DNA of 64,000 bases from the NCBI GenBank assembly GCA_037974335.1, contig CM075760.1, forward strand, positions 61,262,515 to 61,326,514, read 5' to 3'. The stretch comes from Prionace glauca (taxonomy: Eukaryota > Chordata > Chondrichthyes > Carcharhiniformes > Carcharhinidae). Position numbers and translations under genes: made by a program. Of the stretch, positions 50,870 through 62,222 are shown piece after piece (position 1 is the stretch's first letter; each line of letters begins with the position of its first letter). Under the pieces are notes generated by a model, which had not been told where the DNA came from, ran no database searches, and worked only from the letters and a program-made list of their open reading frames with translations.

Positions 50870-52960
50870 AGCAGGAGAGGCCACCCTTCAAGCGACCCTG
50901 CCGTTCAATACAATCAGAGCTGATCAATACCGGCCTCCTTTTGTGAGCCATTTCCCCATTGCCCTCTATTCCTCAATCTATCAAATATTTATCCACCTCC
51001 ATTCTAACTACTTCTAATGATTCAGCCTCTACCATCCTTTGGAGCAGAGAATTCCAGAGATTCACCATGTTCTGTGAGAAGACATTTCTCTGCACCTCAG
51101 TTTTAAATGACTGGCCCTTTAACTTGTAGCTTGTTCGAGACTCTTCCACTCATGGAAATATCTCACCATCTGCCCTATCAAACTCCCTCAGGGTCTCATA
51201 CAGATTTACAGATAGAACCATAGAAAGCATCCTTTCTGGTTGTATCACAGCTTGGTACGGGCTCCTGCTCTGCTCAAGACCGCAAGGAACTACAAAATGT
51301 CGTGAATGTAGCCCAAACCAGCCTCCCATCCATTGATTCTGTCTACACTTCCCACTGCCTTGGCAAAGTAGCCATCATAATTAAGGACCCCGCGCACTCC
51401 GGACATTCTCTCTTCCACCTTCGTCCATCGGGAAAAAGATACAAAAGTCTGAGGTCATGTCCCAACTGACTCAGCAACAGCTTCTTCCCTGCTGATGTCA
51501 GATTTTTGGATTAAGTTGCTCCCATAAATGCAGATGTATGGGATTGGGGGTGATCTAGGTAATTGGATCAGGAATTGGCTAGCAGATAGGAGACAGAGGG
51601 TGGTGGTTGATGGTAAATATTCGTCATGGAGTTCGGTTACGAGTGGTGTGCCTCAGGGATCTGTTTTGGGGCCACTGCTGTTTGTAATTTTTATTAATGA
51701 TCTGGATGAGGGTATAGTTGGGTGGATTAGTAAGTTTGCTGATGACACCAAAGTCGGAGGTGTGGTAGATTGTGAGGAAGGGTGTCATAGTTTGCAGGGT
51801 GACTTAGAAAGGTTGCAGAGCTGGGCTGCGAGGTGGCGGATGGAGTTTAATGTGGAGAAGTGTGAGGTAATTCATTTCGGTAGGAATAACAGATGTGTTG
51901 AGTATAGGGCTAACGGGAGGACTTTGAATAGTGTGGAGGAGCAGAGGGATCTAGGTGTATGTGTACATAGATCCCTGAAAGTTGGGAATCAAGTAGATAA
52001 GGTTGTTAAGAAGGCATACAGTGTCTTGGCGTTTATTGGTAGGGGGATTGAATTTCGGAGTCGCAGCGTCATGATGCAACTGTACACAACTCTGTGCGGC
52101 CGCACTTGGAGTTTTGTGTGCAGTTCTGGTCCCCACATTACAGGAAGGATGTAGAGGCTTTGGAGAGGGTGCAGAAGAGGTTTACCAGGATGTTGCCTGG
52201 TATGGAGGAGAGATCCTATGAGGAGAGACTGAGAGATTTGGGGTTGTTTTCGCTGGAAAGAAGGCGGCTAAGAGGGGACCTTATTGAAACATATAAGATG
52301 ATTAGAGGTTTAGACAGGGTAGATAGTGATAGCCTTTTTTCTAGGATGGAGAAAGCTAGCACGAGGGGGCATGACTTTAAATTAAGGGGGGGTAGTTATA
52401 GGACTGATGTCAGGGGTAGGTTTTTTACCCAGAGGGTGGTGAGGGACTGGAATGCCCTGCCAGCTGCAGTTGTAAATGCGCCTAATTTGGGGGCGTTTAA
52501 GAGATCTGTGGATAGGTTTATGGACGAAAAGGGATTGGTTTAGGCTAGTGGATCATTGTTTTGTAACTGGTCGGCGCAACATCGTGGGCTGTAATGTTCT
52601 ATGCGCTGTAATGTTCTATGTTCTATGCGCTGTAATGTTCTATGTTCTCCACACTCCAGCTTTTACTGTAACACTATATTCTGCATTCTCCTTTCCTTCT
52701 CCATGAATGGTATACTTTATAGCACGCAAGAAAAATACTTTTCGCTGTATATTAATACATGTGACAATAATAAATCAAATCAAATTATATGTTTGAATAA
52801 GGTCATCTTCACTCTTCTAAACTCCGAAGAACCAGATTATTTAGTCTCTCTAGATAGGAGAACTCTATTTGTTATGACCAAGATGTCCAGGACAGTAAGC
52901 AGTGAGCATGTCATTCACCCTGAATCAGCACCATCAGGAGTTTTGGGTGGCTGAATGTTA
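50870..52960. mobile_element. Three-level nested retroelement stack
   Basis: An old minus CR1 end (50870-51205, resuming 52790-52960) contains a plus LINE end of the L2/Rex-like type (51208-51515, resuming at 52656 with CACTCCAGCTTTTACTG). That in turn contains a young plus CR1 (51520-52652). Confidence 0.75.
51520..52652 (+). mobile_element. Young CR1-like copy, 5' truncated, one frameshift
   Basis: Frame 51528-52154 encodes RT from WIRNWLADRRQRVVVDG through [20 protein letters not shown] and [11 protein letters not shown]. Near 52090 the frame shifts and 52094-52543 gives RPHLEFCVQFWSPHYRKDVE through the C-terminus FFTQRVVRDWNALPAAVVNA. The 3' end is an irregular TGTAATGTTCTATG microsatellite, the terminal repeat style known for CR1. 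Confidence 0.92.
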
Positions 52961-53101
52961 GATACGGCAGCGTGAGAATGGAGGGGGAATTTGTGGGATG
53001 CAGATTTACAGATTTTCATTAATGACAGAGGAAAGGATGTTCCTCTAGAAGCTAGAATTGTCTGTTCTGGCTATGATGTTTTTTGTAAATTGTTTTTACA
53101 G

Positions 53102-54376
53102 GATATCAGAAGAGGAGGAATCACAGACAGAAATCTCAAGCATCACATCAAGACCTGATAGAGTCACGATCTGTTGGATTCAGAAGATTTCAAACATCAG
53201 TGTGACTGGAAAAGCACCGAGACACACACACACCTGGGTGAGAGTGTTCCAGTAAACTGACTGTGGAAAGAGCTTTACACTGAAACATGCACACGCCTGA
53301 GTGACTGTGGAAAGAACTTTAACCAGTTACACAGCTGGAAAAAATATCACACCGTTCACAAAAAAGAGCAACTGTACATGTGTTCTGTGTGTGGATGAGA
53401 CTTCAACTGATCATCCAACCTGGAGAGACACAAGGACACTAGCACCATGGAGAAACTATGGAAATGTGGGGACTGTGGGAAGGAATTCAGGTTTGCCTCA
53501 CAACTGGAAATCCATCAGCGCATTCACACTGGGGAGAAGCCATTCACCTGCACTGAGTGTGGGAAGGGATTCACTCGGTTTTCCTTCCTACAGTCCCACA
53601 AGCGAGTTCACACTGGAGAGAGACCATTCACCTGCTCTCAGTGTGGAAAGGGATTCAGTGATTCATCCTCCCTGCGGAGACACCGGCGAGTTCACAGCGG
53701 GGAGAAACCGTTCACCTGCTCTCAGTGTGGGAAGCAATTCCGTGATTCATCCCACCTGTGGAGACACCGACGAGTTCACAGCGGGGAGAGGCCGTTCACC
53801 TGCTCTGTGTGTGGGAAGGCATTCACTGATCCATCAACCCTGCAGAGACACCAGCAGGTTCATACTGGGCAGAGGCCATTTATCTGCTCCGAGTGTGGGA
53901 AGGGATTCCCTCTCTCATCCCACCTGCTGACACACCAGAGAGTTCACACTGGGGAGAGGCCATTCACTTGCCCCGTGTGTGGGAAGGGATTCACCATGTC
54001 AGCCCACCTACTGAGACATCAGCGGGTTCACACTGGGGAGAGGCCATTCACCTGCTCTCAGTGTGGGAAGGGATTCAGTGATTCATCCGCTCTGCAGATA
54101 CACCAGCGCGTTCACACTGGGGAGAGACCATTCACCTGCTTTCAATGTGGGAAGGGATTCACTCAGTTATCTAACTTGCAGATACACCAGCGAATCCACA
54201 CTGGGGAGAGACAGTTCAGCTGCTCCCACTGTGGGAAGGCCTTCTCCCGGCTTTTCAACCTGCAGACACACCAGCGAATCCACACTGGAGAGAAACCGTT
54301 CACCTGCTCTCAGTGTGGGAAGAGATTCAGTGATTCATCCTCCCTGCGGAAACACTGGCGAGTTCATACAGAGTAG
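53102..54376 (+). CDS. ZNF-7: C2H2 zinc-finger protein, 11 fingers
   Basis: The exon starts after TTTTTACAG (53101). The leader 53102-53446 has decayed finger-like text. The coding frame starts MEKLWKCGDC at 53447 and gives 309 residues with eleven intact C2H2 fingers and canonical linkers (TGERP, TGEKP, SGEKP, SGERP, TGQRP), ending HWRVHTE and a stop. Several contact helices repeat ([24 protein letters not shown]), suggesting recent finger duplication. Immediately after the stop, 54377-54458 still contains a twelfth finger in decayed form (TCTGCTCTCAACGTGGGAATG, ending in CAGCGAGTTCACAAGTGA as two pieces), so the array was formerly longer. The likely promoter is at 50.4-50.8 kb, shared with ZNF-6. 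Confidence 0.9.
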
Positions 54377-54480
54377 GGGGTGATTCATCTGCTCTCAACG
54401 TGGGAATGGAATTGTTCACTCATTCCATCTGCTGAGACACCAGCGAGTTCACAAGTGATTCCAGGGTTTGGATTCTGCTG
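54377..54480 (+). pseudogene. Relic of a terminal finger of ZNF-7
   Basis: Finger body and HQRVHK end, with TGA, are recognisable out of frame with the present stop. Confidence 0.75.
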
Positions 54481-54924
54481 TTATTGTTTCTGCTCTCACT
54501 TATGTCCAGGACTGCATTTTGTTCATTCTCCCAGTTGGTCAATGGGGAGAGTCAGAAGGTTTCCTGATGCTGGACTGGCCGGACTCCCGGTTTTGACGAC
54601 AGTGGGCTGATGATCTTTGAGCCTGGATGAGCACGTTTCTTGTCTTCAAATTTCACAAGGATCACAAGAGTGAAGGCACATTGTAAGTTCAAAAGTAGTT
54701 AATTCGTAATTCTGTTTGGAACCCCACCAAAGTATGTGACATTGCCATGGAGATGGGCTGCGGTAGTTATATAGTTCTTTAGTTTAATTTATGTGGGTGT
54801 TTCTCACAGGAGAAAACGAAAATATGAGGGGCAAGTTTTCTGAGATAGGAAACTGCATCAAAAGGTATAATGGGAGACAGGCAACAGGTAATATTTCAGA
54901 GATTATTATATGTTTACAAGAGCG

Positions 54925-55190
54925 TCGACGAGTTCACACATCGATGAGTTTATACTGGGGAGAGGCCGTTCACCTGCTCTGTGTGTGGGAAGGGATTCAG
55001 TATCTCAACCACCCTGCTGAGACACCAGCGAGTTCACTCTGGGGAGAGGCCGTTCACCTGCTCTGTGTGTGGGAAGGGATTCAGTATCTCAACCACCCTG
55101 CTGAGACACCAGCGAGTTCACTCTGGGGAGAGGCCGTTCACCTGCTCTGTGTGTGAAGGGATTCAGTATCTCAACTACCATGTTGGAGCA
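54925..55190 (+). pseudogene. Detached finger block with an exact 84-nt duplication
   Basis: An open frame holds [20 protein letters not shown] twice, with RVHSGERP linkers. The two 84-nt units are identical, and a third starts then breaks (GTGTGTGAAGGG). No start region or upstream fingers are present, so this is a fragment about 450 nt downstream of ZNF-7. Confidence 0.8.
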
Positions 55191-55250
55191 GGAGCCGTGA
55201 ACCAGCTGTGGGAGTGGGAGCCGTGAACCAGCTGTGGGAGCGGGAGCCGA
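55182..55250 (+). repeat. Short minisatellite
   Basis: About two and a half units of GAGCCGTGAACCAGCTGTGG plus GAGTGG, directly after the finger block. Confidence 0.75.
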
Positions 55251-55552
55251 GGAGGTCATTCGGAACCATGGGTGTTCCCAATGTTTAAATCCCTCAGCAG
55301 GAAAACAGTGAAGTCCATGCTTGGATTGAGGAGTCCATGTTTTGAGTCAATTTTGAAAACTCAAAGGAAAGTTGGGCAGTTGTTTAGCCGAAAACTAATA
55401 GAATCAATCAAATCCTCATGAAATCTTGGAACCTGGAGTATAGCTGGAATACTGAGGGGAATTAAAATGAATTCTGGGAGCTTTGACATATCTTTTGAGA
55501 GTTACAGGAACAGAATTGAATGTACGTTCAAGATATTAAGTATAAGGGTTTA

Positions 55553-55890
55553 TAAGGGCGGCACGGTAGCACAGTGGTTAGCACTGCTGCTTCACAGCTC
55601 CAGGGTCCTGGGTTCGATTCCCGGCTCGGGTCACTGCCTGTGTGGAGTTTGCACATTCTCCTCGTGTATGCGTGGGTTTTCTCCGGGTGCTCCGGTTTCC
55701 TCCCACAGTCCAAAGATGTGCGGGTTAGGTTCATTGGCTATGCTAAAATTGCCCCTTAGTGTCCTGGGATGTGTAGGTTAGAGGGATTAGCAGGTAAATG
55801 TGTAGGGATATGGGGATAGGGTCTGGGTGGGATTGTGTTCGGTGCAGACTCGATGGGCCAAAGGGCCTGTTTCTGCACTGTAGGGTTCTA
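55553..55890 (+). mobile_element. V-type tRNA SINE, most complete copy
   Basis: GGCGGCACGGTAGCACAGTG (A box), GGTTCGATTCCC (B box), a full V-like block (GTGTGGAGTTTGCACATTC to CCTCCCACAGTCCAAAGATG), then a long 3' part ending TTCTGCACTGTAGGGTTCTA and an A-rich tail. Confidence 0.92.
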
Positions 55891-55990
55891 AAAAAAAAGT
55901 ACAAAAAAGGAAATAGGCTGCAAAATCTCAGCAGGTCTGGCAGCATCTGTAGAGAGTGAAAATAGAGTTCATGTTTGGAGTCAGAACTGA

Positions 55991-56465
55991 GTTTACAGCA
56001 TAAATCTTTACAAAATATAATTCATTGAGCTGGTTTTTAATATTTTATATACAGTGAAGTTTGATTTTGTTTAAAAATCTGGAATCTTGTAATGGGTGTT
56101 TGGATTTCTTGTTAAATATTAATGTTCTCAACCCTAATTGTAACAACACACACAAACAAAAGAAAAAGATAAACATTATGGTCTTTGTACAAAATTAAGT
56201 ATTACATTATAAGACACCCCTCTTCTAAGATCTGCAATAGTTTTTTAGCTCAAGCACTACTGAAACAATCAGCTAATAAATAAATAAAATTTGCACTAAT
56301 TATCACCCTTGTAAATCAGGAAGGCTATCATCCAGCACAGAGGGTCATTTGGAATTTCTCTCATTGACCAATTGACAGGGATTATACTCTCCAATCAACT
56401 GACGTGAATTCTTTACGTGAATTGTCCATATCAGCGCAGTTATCAATTTGAAGTTTAGCTGATCA
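55991..56465. other. Non-coding, no gene seen
   Basis: AT-rich unique-looking sequence. Confidence 0.45.
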
Positions 56466-56469
56466 GCTG

Positions 56470-56850
56470 AGATTTTCTGCAACATTTAATCGATCACTGC
56501 TTGATTCCTTTCACAGCATCCATCTTTCAGCTGCCGTGTTCATGACCAAAATGTTCATGTGTTCACACACATCTCACAACTCATCATTCAGAAACTCAGC
56601 TGGTGCCACAGGTTCAGCCCCAAATGCAAAGGGCAGGTTTACTGTTGGGATGTGATGGCATCCTCCAACAATTTTGAAACATTGTACACTTTGCAGTAGT
56701 CTCTTGTATGAGTCTCGTAAACTCTTCACCATCTGCTCCTGTATCTTGAAGCAGGACTTTTAAACTGTCAAATTGTTTGTGTCGTTTTAAGACAATGTGC
56801 ATCTTTCCCTTCTGATTTTTATCAAAGATATCATTATTCCTTCTCAAACA
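56470..56850 (-). mobile_element. Fossil LTR-retrotransposon-like integrase fragment
   Basis: The minus strand resembles the zinc-binding and early core part of an LTR-element integrase. It is short, broken in several places and old. No LTRs or other pol parts were seen around it, and the family could not be fixed. Confidence 0.5.
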
Positions 56851-57131
56851 AGCCAGATTGGAAACTGTGTGTATTTTTAAACATTCTCTGTCAGCACATT
56901 ATAATCCTGACAGCCTTATAGTGAAGGAAGAAAGTGGAACCAATTTTTACTTAGTACAGATTTATTCACAGAGTGAAATATTACAAGTATATAATTCCCA
57001 AACCATTCCATGCTTTGTCAGTAAGTGTATCTTTATATGTGCTCATGCAAATCAATGTCCACTGCTTGTGTTTACTAAACCTCAAATTATACAATTCACA
57101 CCCACAGGCAGAGTATTTAAAAGGTCTCTAA

Positions 57132-58461
57132 TCAGTGTGATTGCCAGTGTCTCAGCAGCTTGGATGTCTGTGAATCCTTTCCTACACTTGGAGCAGGTAA
57201 ACAGCCTCTCTCTGTGTGAACTTGCTTGTGCTTCCACAGGTTGGAAGGATCAGCAAATCCCTTCCCACGTTCAGCGCAGATAAATGGCTTCTCCCCGGTG
57301 TGAACTCGCTGGTGTTTCCAGAGGCTGGAGGAATGAATGAATCCCTTCCCACACTCAGTGCAGGTGAACAGGCTCTCCAGAGTGAATTTGCTGGTGTTTC
57401 TGCAGACTGATGGACCTAGTAAACCCCTTCCCACACACAGAGCAGGGGAATGGCTTCTCCCCAGTGTGAACAGCCTGATGGTTCTGCAGGGTAGATGATG
57501 CACTGAATCCCTTCCCACACACGGTGCAGGTGAAAGGTCTCTCCCCTGTGTGAACTCGTTGATGCATCAGCAGATGGGATGACCGAGTGAATCCTTTCCC
57601 ACAGTCAGAGCTGGTGAATGGTCTTTCCCCATGTGAACTCGCTCGTGCTTTCGCAGGGTGGATGAATCTCTGAATCTTCTCCCACACACAGAGCAGGGGA
57701 ATGGCCTCTCTCCAGTGTGAACTGCCTGGTGTCGCAGCAGGGCAGATAACTGAGTAAATCTCTTCCCACACACGGAGCAGGGGAATGGCCTCTCCCCAGT
57801 ATGAACTGTCTGGTGGTTCTGCAAGGTAGATGATGCACTGAATCCCTTCCCACACACGGTGCAGGTGAAAGATCTCTCCCCTGTGTGGATTTGTTGGTGC
57901 ATCAGCAGGTGGGATGACCGAGTGAATCCTTTCCCACAGTCAGAGCAGGTGAATGGCCTCTCCCCAGTGTGAACTCGCTCATGCTTCCGCAGGGTGGATG
58001 AATCTCTTCCTACACACAGAGCAGGAGAAAGGCCTCTCTCCAGTGTGAACTTGCTTGTGTTTCCGCAGACTGGATGAATCACTGAATCTCTTCTCACACA
58101 CAGAGCAGGAGAAAGGCCTCTCCCCAGTGTGAACCCGCTTGTGTGTCAGAAAGTTGGATAAATGAGCGAATCTCTTCCCACAATCGGAGCAGGTGAATGG
58201 CCTCTCTCCAGTGTGAATCCGCCAATGAATCTCTAGCACTGATAAGGATTTGAATCCCTTGCCACAGTCAGAACAGGTGAACGGCCTCTCCTCACTGTGG
58301 ACCCGTTTGTGTTTCAATAAGTTGGATGAATTACTGAATCCCCTCCCACATTTGAAACAGGTGAATGGTTTCTCCCCTGTGTGACTGCGTCGATGAATCT
58401 CCAGCTCTGATGGGTATCTGAATTTCTTCCCACAGTCCCCACATTTCCATGGTGTCTCCAT
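57132..58461 (-). pseudogene. ZNF-8: C2H2 zinc-finger array, about 14 fingers over several frames
   Basis: The start is METPWKCGDC at 58461. The first frame (57979-58461, 160 residues) has five intact fingers and ends in a sixth truncated finger. There GAATCTC direct repeats at 57998-58008 flank an apparent 8-nt loss. A second frame (from 57567) carries four more fingers, a third (from 57355) three more, and a fourth (57132-57518) the last ones. Some shifts fall in a linker one base short (57627-57640 reads CCCCATGTGAAC instead of CCCCAGTGTGAAC). Fingers at 57640-57975 repeat those at 57300-57640 in the same order, a four-finger tandem duplication. As read, only a five-finger protein is possible. 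The exon begins at 58715 on the minus strand. It pairs with ZNF-9. Confidence 0.85.
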
Positions 58462-58984
58462 GATGCAGGTGTCCTTGTCTCTCTCCAGGTTCGATGATCA
58501 GTTGAAGTCTCGTCCACACACACAACGCGTGTACTGTTTCTCCTCACTGTGAATGGTGTGATATTTTTTCAGGCTGTGTAACTGGTTAAAGCTCTTTCCA
58601 CAGTCAGTTCACTGAAGCACTCACTCGGCTGTGTGTGTGCGTCTTGGTGCTTTTCCAGTTACGCTGTTGCTTAAAATCTTTTGGGATGTATGTCTGCAAA
58701 TCGTCTCCAAATATCCTGTAAAAGCAGTTCATGAAAGTTGTCACTTTGTGCAGAATAGAAATTCAAAACCAAAAATTCTAGTTTCTATAGAATCTTCTTT
58801 CCTCTATAATTCCTCAAAAATCCACCCAGACACATTGGCCAAAATTTTACTGGCACATTTGCCCCAGAATTAGGGCAGGTGAGGTGTGCAGCATGGCATT
58901 CTCTTACGGGGTCATATGAGCTTCGGGCTGTGTGCCGGTAAAATTCCAGCAATTTTTGCCATTTTCACTCTGCTGTCCAAATAT

Positions 58985-59150
58985 CAGTCAAACAGTTACA
59001 AGAACATAAGAACTAGAAGCCGAAGTACAGCACCAGACCTCCCGAGCTGCTCTGCATTCAATAAGATCATAGTTGATCTTTTCATGGACCTTGCTCCACT
59101 TACCTCATCAAAACACTTAATTCCTTTACTGTTTTAAAAAATATATAGTG
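58985..59150 (-). mobile_element. CR1 3' end, old
   Basis: CAAGAACATAAGAACTAGAAG, then ATTCAATAAGATCATAG, the standard end of these CR1 copies. Confidence 0.75.
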
Positions 59151-59224
59151 AAGGAGTGATTTGTTCTAATTGACAGCTTCAAAGAAACCTGAAATTCTTA
59201 ACACGCAGTAGTATATATCATGTG

Positions 59225-59575
59225 AATATATATAACTGGGTTAAAGTCCAACAGGTTTGTTTGTATCATGAGCTTTTGGAGTGCTGCTTCTTCATCAGAT
59301 GAGACATCTGTTGAAGGAGCAGCGCTCCGAAAACTGGTGATTCCAAATGAACCTGTTGGACTTTAATCTTGTGTTGTGTTTTGAAATGAACCTGTTGGAC
59401 TTTAATCTGGTGTTGTGAGACTTCTTACTGTGCCTATCCCAGTCCAACACCAGCACCTCCACATTATGGATTCCATATGAATCTATTAGACTTTAATCTG
59501 GTGTGATGAGACGTCTTACCGTGCTCACCCCGGTACAACACCAGCATCTCCACATCATGTACATAACTGGATGAA
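59225..59575. repeat. Cluster of three repeat ends (GTTGGACTTTAATCTGGTGT type)
   Basis: Contains inverted and direct copies of AACCTGTTGGACTTTAATC, GAGCAGCGCTCCGAAAAC and CCCAGTCCAACACCAGCA. Likely fragments of the same family as 15.6-16.2 kb. Confidence 0.6.
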
Positions 59576-60224
59576 AAATGTGTGTTCTACCGTACTCTAT
59601 TTCTTAAATAGCAGTATAGTAGCAGGGTATTTGAGGAAGAATATTATTTAGAAAGTGAATAGTCATAATCTGCCTCTCTGCCTATGAAGATTGTGGAAGT
59701 AGTGGTCACTTATTTCAAAACGGAACGGGTGGGTATGTGAAACAAATAAACTTCCACAAGTACAGTTATTTAGGGAGAAATGGAGCTGACTAGATTGTTT
59801 GATGAAGGATTGGGAAGGACTGGAACTGTTGAATGATCTCTTCTATTTTGCAAGGACCCCAAAGATATACAGTACTATATTAAAGTGTAGAAATAACAGT
59901 AAACATTTTACAGAACCATAAATAATGTCTGATATGTACCGCAACAACACCAGGTATACCTGTGTGCTATATTAATTTACTGTCCCCTTGAAGGTTAGCC
60001 ATCCACTGGGAAAACCACCTCTTTAATTGTGAACATTCGGAAAGAGACCATCCCAGTAGCCAGACAAATAAATGTGTCAAGCTGAAGGAGCAAAGGATAC
60101 CAATGTGTTCAAGACGGAGATAGACCTGGGCCAATCTTTCCAGAGTCTGCAGCCTCCCTGGATTCACTTCCTTTCCCTGCAGTTGCTGCAAGTCCCCAAT
60201 TTCCCCATAATGAGAAAAGAAATG
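59576..60224. other. Non-coding; right end paralogous to 50.2 kb
   Basis: No gene. 60155-60225 (GGATTCACTTCCTTTCCCTG, CAGTTGCTGCAAGTCCCCAA) matches 50225-50290. Confidence 0.55.
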
Positions 60225-60974
60225 TAAAGTGTTTTACTCATAGATATTGGACTGAGGAGAAATTTGTGATGTGTGAGGCTGAATCTTCAGAGAGAGAGAA
60301 GCAGCTACTTGACCAGCTCCACATTCAGACAACACGGGTGATCCCGCACTCTGATTGGCTGGATGATCAGAGTCTTTCCGGTCCTCCAGCTCTTCCCATT
60401 GGTCAATGAAGACAACGAGGATGCGGACCCAGACCCCACGTGGGGGCGGAGACTCTTTGACCTCCGGCCGCGCGGGGCTTTTGTCCAATCCGCAATGTCG
60501 TCTTTTTGCTCCAATGGGAGACTGAGCGTTAGAATCAGCCAACAGGAATCAGTCTGCTCTGCCATGACATCTCGGGGTTCCAGTGCGCAGGCCCGGGCGC
60601 GCGGACCCGGGAGCCCCGCCCCCACCCATTGTTCCCCTCCCCCTCCTCGAGCCAAGGTTTCCAGACAAGCGGCTGGCGGCTCCGGCCAGAGCGAGAAGCC
60701 GCTCGGTGATCTCCCCCTCCCCCCTCCGGCTGCTCCAAAAAGACATCGAGAGGGACCGCTGGCGGCAGCCGCACTGCGCCTGCTCCGGACAGCTCGGCTC
60801 AGCAGCGCTCTCTGCGCCTGCGTGCTGGGCTGCCAGCTGAGGGAGTGGGGGAGGGGACTTTGCAAAATCTCTTCCCATCATTTTCTCCCAAGTTCCGCAG
60901 TTTGATTTGAAACAGCACAGCTTCTGTTTTTAGCTTCACACACAGACTGAAACCTCCTCCTCCAGCTCATGTTT
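60225..60974. promoter_or_regulatory. Bidirectional GC-rich promoter of ZNF-8 and ZNF-9
   Basis: The left arm, read on minus, carries CTATGAGTAAAACACTTT at 60243-60226 and CCAGCCAATCAGAGTGCGGG. These are counterparts of the plus-strand donor GTGAGTAAAACACTTTC and CCAGCCAATCAGAGCGCGGA at 50.7 kb. The right arm has CCAAGGTTTCCAGACAAGC and a donor GTGAGT at 60975. Several CCAAT boxes occur in both orientations. The minus donor is ATGAGT rather than GTGAGT, so ZNF-8 splicing may be damaged. Confidence 0.72.
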
Positions 60975-61244
60975 GTGAGTAAAACACTTTCTTTCTCCCC
61001 CTGGAAATACAGAGAGTTGTGGAACTCTTGAACTGAAATTAGAGCCAAATATACTGAGGGGGGAAAATGTTTGTGATTTTGTGAAACCTGTTTTTATTGT
61101 CTGAGCTTTTTAAAAGTCAAATTTATCCTGTCTATTCAAATACTGTTTGTCTGCTAATGCATGATTCATTGACGTTGATTTTAATTTGATTATTGCAACA
61201 TTTATTAAAAGGTGGAATCCTTCCTTTTGCTTTATTCATAAGAA

Positions 61245-61830
61245 CAACATAAGGACATAAGAAATAGGAGCAGAAGTAGGCCATTCAGCCCTTCGAGCCT
61301 GGCCCACCATTCAATAAGATCATGGCTGATCTGTCGCTGCTCAGTTCCACATTCCCGCCCTCTCCCCATAACCCTTAATCCCCTCTCTTATCAGAAACCC
61401 ATCAACCCTCGTCTTAAAAATATTTAGCGAGGCAGCCTCCACCACTTCAATGGGCAGAAAATTCCAGAGATTCACCACCCTTTGAGTGAAGAAGTTCCTC
61501 CTCAACACCGTTCTAAACCGCCCCCCCCCCTTTAGCTTGAGGCTGTGCCCCCTAGTCCTACTATCCTTTCTGAGTGGGAAGGGTCTCGCCACCTCTATCC
61601 TGTCCATCTCATTCATCATCTTATACGTCTCAATGAGATCTCCCCTCATTCTTCTAAACTCTAACGAGTACAAGCCTAATTTATTCAGCCTCTCCTCATA
61701 GCTCAACCACCTCAACTCCGGCATCAGCTGAGTAAACCTCCTCTGCACTCCCTCCAAGGCCAAAATATCCTTGCATAAGTACGGCGCCCAAAACTGCACA
61801 CAGTACTCCAGCTGCGGTCTCCATTCCATT
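61245..61830 (-). mobile_element. CR1-like 3' end
   Basis: GACATAAGAAATAGGAGCAG end, then minus frames PQLEYCVQFWAPYLCKDILA and FFTQRVVNLWNFLPIEVVEA. 5' truncated at about 1823. Confidence 0.88.
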
Positions 61831-62222
61831 GGATTTGTCTGGGAATTTATTAATTTTAAGGTTATTGTACTCATTGGGATCATAACAACATTGATACATC
61901 TACAATTGCTATGCAAGATCAGCTCTTATTCGTTGAAACTCTGAGAGAATAGAGGCCCAATTTTGTCATCGGAAACTCTCACCCTTCCAGGAATTTGTCG
62001 AATGAACCTTTGCTCCACTCTCTTTCTTGCAATTGTATCCTTTCTTTAGTAAGGAGACAAAGCCTCCACACAATACTCCAGGTAATGCAGGAGAGTGTGG
62101 GACAGTTATTTACAGCTTTCTGGGAACAAGATAGAAAATAAAGATTCATAGAAATTAACAGCTACCAATTGTAGATTCTGTCCTTAACTGACAGTGATGA
62201 AATTTGTCAACCTCTTTTACAG
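61831..62222. other. Intron of ZNF-9, no gene seen
   Basis: Includes a scrap of older CR1 text near 61990-62090 (TCCTTTCTTTAGTAAGGAGA). Confidence 0.5.

Noticed and set aside
55553-55640. Candidate tRNA gene from the A and B boxes
   Set aside because: The boxes belong to the head of a SINE with a V-like body and tail; no cloverleaf with an intact anticodon arm is evident.
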